Shown piece by piece: positions 58,801 through 64,000 of a DNA stretch of 64,000 nt. The position numbers and the translations under genes are program-made. The stretch is from Fallopia convolvulus (Eukaryota > Streptophyta > Magnoliopsida > Caryophyllales > Polygonaceae), in assembly GCA_964016875.1 (NCBI GenBank), contig OZ024722.1, forward strand, positions 18,048,576 through 18,112,575, given 5' to 3'. The notes under the pieces were generated by a model. That model ran no database searches and was not told where the DNA came from. It was given only the letters and a program-made list of their open reading frames with translations. Each line of letters opens with the position of its first letter. Positions within the stretch are counted from its first letter, which is position 1.

Positions 58801-60619
58801 TCATACTAGCACACCGCTGATGGCAGCTTCGGTCACTGCTAGGTATAGGAGGAGATTTTCGCCCTCCTCGGGCTTGGACAACAACATCGAGTTGGACATG
58901 TACTGCTTGAGCTGTTGAAAGGATGCCTCGTGGGCTGGGCTCCATTTGAACTTCTTGTTCTTCCGTAGCACTTCATAAAACAGGCGGCACCTATCGGACG
59001 ATTTCGAGATGAAACAATTCAGAGCTGCCACTCGTCCCGTCAGCTTCTGCACATCTTTCACACACCTAGGTGATCGCAGGGCTGCTACGGCTCGAACTTG
59101 ATCTGGTCTGGCTTCAATCCCGCGCTGGGTAACCATAAACCCGAGGAAGCGTCCGGAGGTCACTCCAAATGCGCATTTTTCCGGATTAAGCTTCATACGG
59201 TAGCTGTCTAGGATCTGGAAGGCCTCCTCCATATATTGGATATGGTGTCCGGCCTGCTTGGATTTTATGAGCATGTCGTCAATGTACACTTCCATAGTCC
59301 TTCCGATGTGCTTCTGGAACATGCGGTTGACCAACCGCTGGTAGGTAGCCCCAGCGTTCTTCTCCTGATCCTCCGGATCCTCCTGATCCTCCGGATGCAT
59401 CTGAATCTGATTGTAGCCGCTGAAGGCGTCCATGAAGGTGAGCATCTCATGCCCGGCGGTGGCGTCTACCATGGCATCGATATGTGGCAGGGGAAAGGAG
59501 TCCTTCGGGCAGGCCTTGTTAAGGTCCGTGAAGTCAATACACACTCTCCACTTCCCGTTCTTCTTGCTCACAACCACGACGTTCGCTAACCACTCTGGGT
59601 ACTTTACCTCCTTGATTTTCCCCGCCGAAGTAAGTTCTGCACTTCTCCGTCAACGATCAGATTCCGCTCGGGCGCGAACTTTCTTCTCTTTTGTTTGACT
59701 GGTGGATGGCGGGGATCCACATTTAACCGGTGTGTGATGATGGCGAGGTCAATCCCCACCATGTCCTCGTGTGACCAGGCGAAGCTGATGCTATGTATTT
59801 TGAGGAAGCTGGCCAATTCGGCTTTTCTTTCTGGTAACAGGTCCTTCCCGACCCGTACAGCCTATTCGGGCTTCTAGCTGTCGAGGATGATTTCCTCGAT
59901 CTTATCGGCCTCGGGGTCCAACGCCGGCGCGGGCCCCTTGGCTTCTTGTAATTGCTATGCGGTGTGGGTGACGGTCACCTTCAGGGCGTACTTGTAGCAT
60001 TCTCTGGCTAGCCTCTGATCTCCCCTGATTTCTCTAACTCCCCATGGCGTGGGAAATTTTATGGTCTGGTGGTAGGAGGAGGGGACCGCTTTTATATCGT
60101 GGATCCAGGGCCGCCCCATGATGTGTTGTAGCAGGACGGGCAATCCAGCACAGAGAACCTGACCTGCAAGTTGATTCCTTTGGCATAGGTAGGGAGAGTT
60201 ATTTCCCCCAGGGTTTGAGCGATTTCCCCGCTGAATCCCACCAGCACCACCAATTTTCTGAGGATGTTCTCCTCTTTCAGCCCCATCTCCTTGAGGGCAT
60301 CAAGCGTGACCATGTTGGTGGAGCTTCCGGTGTCGATGAGGATCCTCCTCATTAGTACGTTTCCCACAGATAGAGATACAACCAATCCGTCATGGTGGGG
60401 GCCTACCAAGCCAGCTGAGTCGGAGTCGCTGAAAGTGATGATACTCCCTGGGTGTCCATCAGAATTGCGGATGTTCGCTACCAACGGTCCTTCTAGGTGC
60501 CCTCGCGCGTGGCGTTTGGCCGCCGAGTAGGTGACACCGCAAATGTCCGACCCGCCACTGATGACGTTGACCACTTTGGCATACTCTGGGGATGATGGAA
60601 TATCCATGGGCTCAGTCAA
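58801..60619 (-). pseudogene. Protease and reverse transcriptase of element H, broken
   Basis: Protease with active site LIDTGSSTNMV (frame 60619-60092). A frameshift before 60092 moves the downstream conserved QHIMGRPWIHDIKAVPSSYH into the frame 60143-59955. Stops follow near 59955-59870. RT is open from 59577 to 58801, with KWRVCIDFTDLNKACPKD, MDAFSGYNQIQMHPEDQE and an intact YIDDMLIKS. Between them about 20 residues are missing, including the conserved MPFGLK box. An 18-bp unit is duplicated there (59363-59396). Confidence 0.85.
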
Positions 60620-62256
60620 ATTCTGGCTGGCGGCATGCCGGGGTTAGCGGAGATTTCTGACAGTAGGCCTCTTGAGTGCAAGTACGCTAGCTCTTTCCTG
60701 AGAGCGAAGCATTCGTCTGTTTCGTGACCGTAGTCCTCATGGAAATCGCACCACTTAGTTTTATCCCTTTTGGGGTTCGGGTTTTCTGCTTTTTTAGGCC
60801 ACCTGATGCGATCCCCGAATCTTTCCAGACCCTTCATGATCTCTGCATTCCCAAGGCCCATGTTATATTCATGGACTTTTGGCCGGTTGGGAGCATCCTT
60901 CTTTCTGCTTGGCTGTTTGACGCCCGCGGCGTGGACTCTAGGTGCTTCTGGTCTACTTTTTGAATATGGCTGGCCTCGACGTTCTCTTCGCTGGTCGGAA
61001 GAGGCTTTCCTTTCAACCCGGTCGAAGACTGAGGCGGCCCGCACGGGGATTTCGTCTTCTTCGAGCCGGATGTGCGCCAGAGCCTTCACCTGAACATCCT
61101 CAAAGCTGTGGCACGGGTACTTAGTGAGTTCCCTGTAGAGCTCACTGTCTGGCAGCAGGCCTCTCTAAAAGGCTTCTATCGACGTGGGCACGTCGCAGAG
61201 CGGGATCGCCACCTTCTCCCGGTAGAACCGGTTCAAAAAGGCACGTAGGGACTCCCCGGGCCTTTGGGCCACTCGGTACAGATCGTTGGACTGTTTCATC
61301 AGCTTCCTGCTGCTGGCAAACTGCATTCGGAAGGTATCCACTAATCCCACGAAGGAAGCTATCCCCCCTCTGGGGAGGTTGATGAACCAGGTCAGAGCGG
61401 CGCCGGACAGAGTGGCGCCGAATCCCTTGCACATGATTGCTTCTCTGGATTCTCGCGGTATCGAGCTGGTCATCATCTTTTGCTTGAAGAAGGCCACATG
61501 CTCGTCGGGATCCCCCGTCCCATCGTAGGTGGGGACTGTCGGGACGGTGAATCTCTTTGGAATATCTACACTGGCGATTGGAGCCGCGAAGGGGGACTCG
61601 TCATAGCCGTCTAGGGCTTCCTTCTCGAGGGGTGGAGGTGCCCCGGGTATTTGCGCGATCTTGTCTTCGAGTCCTTTGAGCCGATCCTGCATATGTTTAT
61701 TGAAAAGCACTTCTAGAAAGGGTTCTGTGGGGGGTACTTGTCTCCCGGGTCCTTCGCTATACAAGGGGTGGAAGACTCCCGTGCCTGAGGCTCGGTTTCC
61801 GGGCGTCAGGGCATTGGGCACTCCCGGGAGGGTGGCTGTTGGGGTGGATGTGTTTACCGTCGGGGGCGGTCCTCCAACCTGAGAGTTGAAGGTTTCTCCC
61901 AGGTTGAGGCGGACAGTAGCCTCTCTGGCGGTTCCGATTGGGCGGGATCCACTGTGGGACGCCGAGGCCGCTTGCAGCTGTTCGCGAAGATTTGCATTCT
62001 CCGCCGTGAGCTGGGTGATATGGTCCATGTGATTCTGACTACGGTCTTTTTGGCTAACCATGTCCTTCTGGAGAGCATCTATCTTGGCTGCGAACTCATC
62101 CAGGACATTACGCAAGTCCAAGACTTCTTCGGTGTTGCCGTCGCGAGTGTCTCCTTCAGGGCGAACGCCCCGGCTTCCTTCTATCCCTCCGTCGGTGGGA
62201 GAGGACGGTTGCGAATTCGTCATCTTCTTGAACGAAAACGGTCTTGCCTTGATCAA
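60616..62256 (-). pseudogene. Gag of element H with one nonsense codon
   Basis: Starts MIKARPFSFKKMTNSQ at 62256 (or at MTNSQ). There is a coiled coil (VLDEFAAKIDALQKDM), a proline-rich stretch, then the gag core (AALTWFINLPRGGIASF, GESLRAFLNRF). A TAG at 61165-61167 interrupts after SIEAF, with the same frame continuing to 60616. The end carries a zinc knuckle of CX2HX4HX4C form, WCDFHEDYGHETDECF. A one-base frameshift near 60620 separates gag from protease. Confidence 0.86.
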
Positions 62257-62280
62257 GAGAACAAGTGAAACTGGCTAGGG

Positions 62281-62297
62281 CCCCACGGTGGGCGCCA
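62281..62297 (-). promoter_or_regulatory. Primer-binding site of element H
   Basis: The minus strand reads TGGCGCCCACCGTGGGG three bases after the 5' LTR. The start TGGCGCC is usual for plant Ty3/gypsy elements; the exact tRNA was not assigned. Confidence 0.6.
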
Positions 62298-62300
62298 AAT

Positions 62301-62699
62301 TGTTTCGGTCAAATTTCGACCGGTGACAATCAAAGGGAGTACTTCGGATTGTGTGAGCAAACTAATCGATAAACACAATATCAAAACCAAGGTGATCGAT
62401 TAAATTCAGAGTTTTCAAGTACAACTGGTGGATTTTTTGGGTACAACTCGATATCCTCTTCCTATGGCCTCTACCTTGTATTTATCCCAGGCGACCAGCG
62501 TTAACTTCCGTCCTCCTGCCTCTCCGATCGTGGCTATCATTCTGCACGTTCCGAGTCCCACCTCCCTGGTCGTTACCGTTGAGTTCCAACCGTTGGGCCT
62601 CGTCATCTGGAGGATTTCCTCGGTGATCCGAAGCTCGCGTTTATGCATCGTGCTAGTGGGCTGGGTCGGTTAATGGGCTGGTGATTTCTGGGCCCAACA
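62301..62699 (-). repeat. 5' LTR of element H
   Basis: 399 bp, same length as the other copy, followed by the ATAAT target duplication. Confidence 0.93.
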
Positions 62700-62704
62700 A
62701 TAAT

Positions 62705-63655
62705 CACCATCCTCATGAATGGATCCTAGAAGGAGGTTACCATGGAAATTAAATCAAAAATGGTTTGTTCAAACCCAACCATATCACCAGCTTGCATTGG
62801 ATAGACCGGGTGATGATCCATCCACCTGATTCTCAACATCCTTGGAGATTGATGGCATGACTGCATCCGACGTAGCTGAATCTGATGGAAAGAACATACC
62901 TTTTTCTCCTGCCTTTTTCTCTTCATTTCCTGGCCCTATTTTTCCTCCAAATCCCATATCTTAATGCCTTTTCTAGCTCTTGGGACATGTCGGAACTTGC
63001 TCTTTGCTTTGGAAGTCTCCAACATGGGCTTCTTACCTTTTCTGTCAGCAACCTTAGTCCAACTTGCCTCTTCTTCTTGTATTTTTTTATGAAGGAATCT
63101 TCTTCTCCCCAACCTTAGGAAACATACCTCTAGAGCAGCATTTTTCAATGGTTACCTTCACATTTCTATCCATATGGACACTACGAGGACATTCCCCAAA
63201 GACATGGTCAATCTCTCCACGTACAATTGACACAACCCTCAGAGACACCCTTATACCATAGTTTGAAAATCTTTGGCTGGCACCTTAAGGTTTTTAAAAT
63301 CATGAAGAATGAAAAAGCCTTGGAAGTTCTTGGCCTACCTTACACGAACAAATACTGTAGCATACTTGGCTCTTGTTTTCAACTCCGTGTGTGGGTCAAG
63401 CTTGATAAAATGCCCAATCATGTTGAACTCCATGATTATCTTTATGGTTTCATAGCTCATATACTCTGTTGGTAAAGCTAGGATTCTGATCCACTACACC
63501 AAGCTCTTGATTTCTTCTTGATCTAGATCGAAGCTCTCCTTCCATGGCATAAGCACTAACAAGAGCCCAAAAACATGATAGGGCATGGACTCCCAAACCA
63601 TATCTTTCTCCATGGAACTAGCAAAATGAATTTCGAACCAATTATTAGCTCGTCC
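62705..63655 (-). pseudogene. LINE ORF1 remnant, interrupted by element H
   Basis: The minus strand shows fragments of a plant L1 ORF1 in several frames: EIHFASSMEKDMVWESMPYH and LLLVLMPWKESF near 63620-63540, IKLDPHTELKTRAKYATVFV near 63400-63340, the zinc-knuckle piece GEIDHVFGECPR near 63220-63180, and SWTKVADRKGKKP near 63060. The order matches the DUF4283-type and CCHC domains of ORF1. Many frame breaks. Element H is inserted at its left edge; LINE sequence was not recognised on the other side of H. Confidence 0.72.
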
Positions 63656-63963
63656 AACAACTTCATCACTTCGCTTCTTATCGAGCTCGGTGTTTGTCTA
63701 CCTAAGCAGTCGGTTCTATATTGTGATAATTTAGGAGCCAAGAGTTTAAGTGCTAATCCAGTTTTTCATTCCCATATGAAGCATATCGCGTTGGCTTTTC
63801 ATTTTGTCCGCGGGCTCATTTAGAAAGGATTGCTTAGAGTTGCTTATGTGTCTACCGATGATCAGCTAGCTAACGTGCTTACTAAGCCGTTATCTAGGCT
63901 GAAATTTCAGACTTTGGTTCCCAAGCTTGATCTTTCGGTTCTGACGTCCAGTTGGAGGGGGCA
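63656..63963 (+). pseudogene. Ty1/copia RNase H remnant and polypurine tract
   Basis: The plus strand encodes the end of a copia polyprotein: LYCDNLGAKSLSANPVFHS, HIALAFHFVRGL, then a TAG where relatives have Gln, then KGLLRVAYVSTDDQLANVLT and KPLSRLKF. GGAGGGGGCA (63954-63963) is the polypurine tract. The 5' part of the element is missing. Confidence 0.85.
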
Positions 63964-64000
63964 TATTAAGGATAATTATATTTGTTACCTTAGATTTATT
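63964..64000 (+). repeat. Start of a Ty1/copia 3' LTR, cut by the window end
   Basis: The sequence after the polypurine tract starts TATTAAGGATAA. Relatives usually start TGTTA, so the first dinucleotide seems mutated. Only 37 bases are visible. Confidence 0.55.

Larger units (their letters stand above)
53015..62699 (-). mobile_element. H: complete Tat-type Ty3/gypsy retrotransposon with an antisense ORF
   Basis: 9685 bp, flanked by a perfect ATAAT duplication (53010-53014 and 62700-62704), with 399-bp LTRs TGTTTCGG...CCCAACA. The minus strand carries gag, protease, RT, RNase H, a second (archaeal-like) RNase H, and integrase; the second RNase H marks the Tat lineage. The plus strand between integrase and the 3' LTR carries a spliced extra frame. 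Stops and frameshifts interrupt gag-pol. The LTRs differ at about ten positions by eye, mostly C/T, so the insertion is older than B. Confidence 0.93.

Overview
The window is nuclear DNA of a flowering plant, most likely a eudicot. It holds two intron-bearing plant genes, CCCTAAA-type telomere repeats and many plant retroelement families (Athila and Tat Ty3/gypsy, Ty1/copia, L1-type LINEs, hAT and MITE-like elements). Nothing prokaryotic, viral or organellar was seen. No tRNA, rRNA or CRISPR array was found.

Two host genes are visible, both on the minus strand. One is a six-exon NAD(P)H:quinone oxidoreductase of the PIG3 type (245-2731), whose exons join in frame to 325 residues. The other is a six-exon receptor-like cytoplasmic kinase of subfamily VII (44020-46769), which has a one-nucleotide frame problem at its exon 4/5 junction. 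MITE-like foldbacks sit in an intron of each.

Nearly everything else is nested mobile DNA. Element A (3079-23690) is a decayed Athila-type Ty3/gypsy element with gag, protease, RT, RNase H, integrase and an Athila ORF1/env-like reading frame. Inside it lies element B (8554-16708, target duplication GTAAG), a younger Athila relative that codes only for gag-protease. LINE C (24173 to about 40394) is split by a 2.8-kb solo LTR (E, 27249-35763), which itself contains a non-coding LTR element (F, 27306-33016, duplication TTACC). The ORF1 of LINE C is split again by solo LTR D (37691-39084, duplication GATCG). A 5'-truncated LINE (G) follows.

Right of the kinase gene lies an unclassified unit of about 3.2 kb (47327-50587). 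It has GAGCGCTC arrays at both ends, a long AT-rich minisatellite and interstitial telomere repeats. Two nested LINE tails, a 773-bp hAT-type element (51886-52658, duplication CGCAAGGT) and Tat-type element H (53015-62699, duplication ATAAT) follow. H carries a spliced reading frame on the strand opposite gag-pol. The window ends in a LINE ORF1 remnant and a Ty1/copia RNase H remnant.

The most striking unexplained pattern is a family of short perfect palindromes scattered in pairs through the three Athila-type sequences A, B and D. They lie in LTRs, non-coding parts and coding linkers. The flanks are shared, but the central hexamer differs by element: GGTACC or GATATC in A, GGGCCC in B, GTGCAC in D. 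Calls rest on reading the sequence and on family knowledge; no database search was run.
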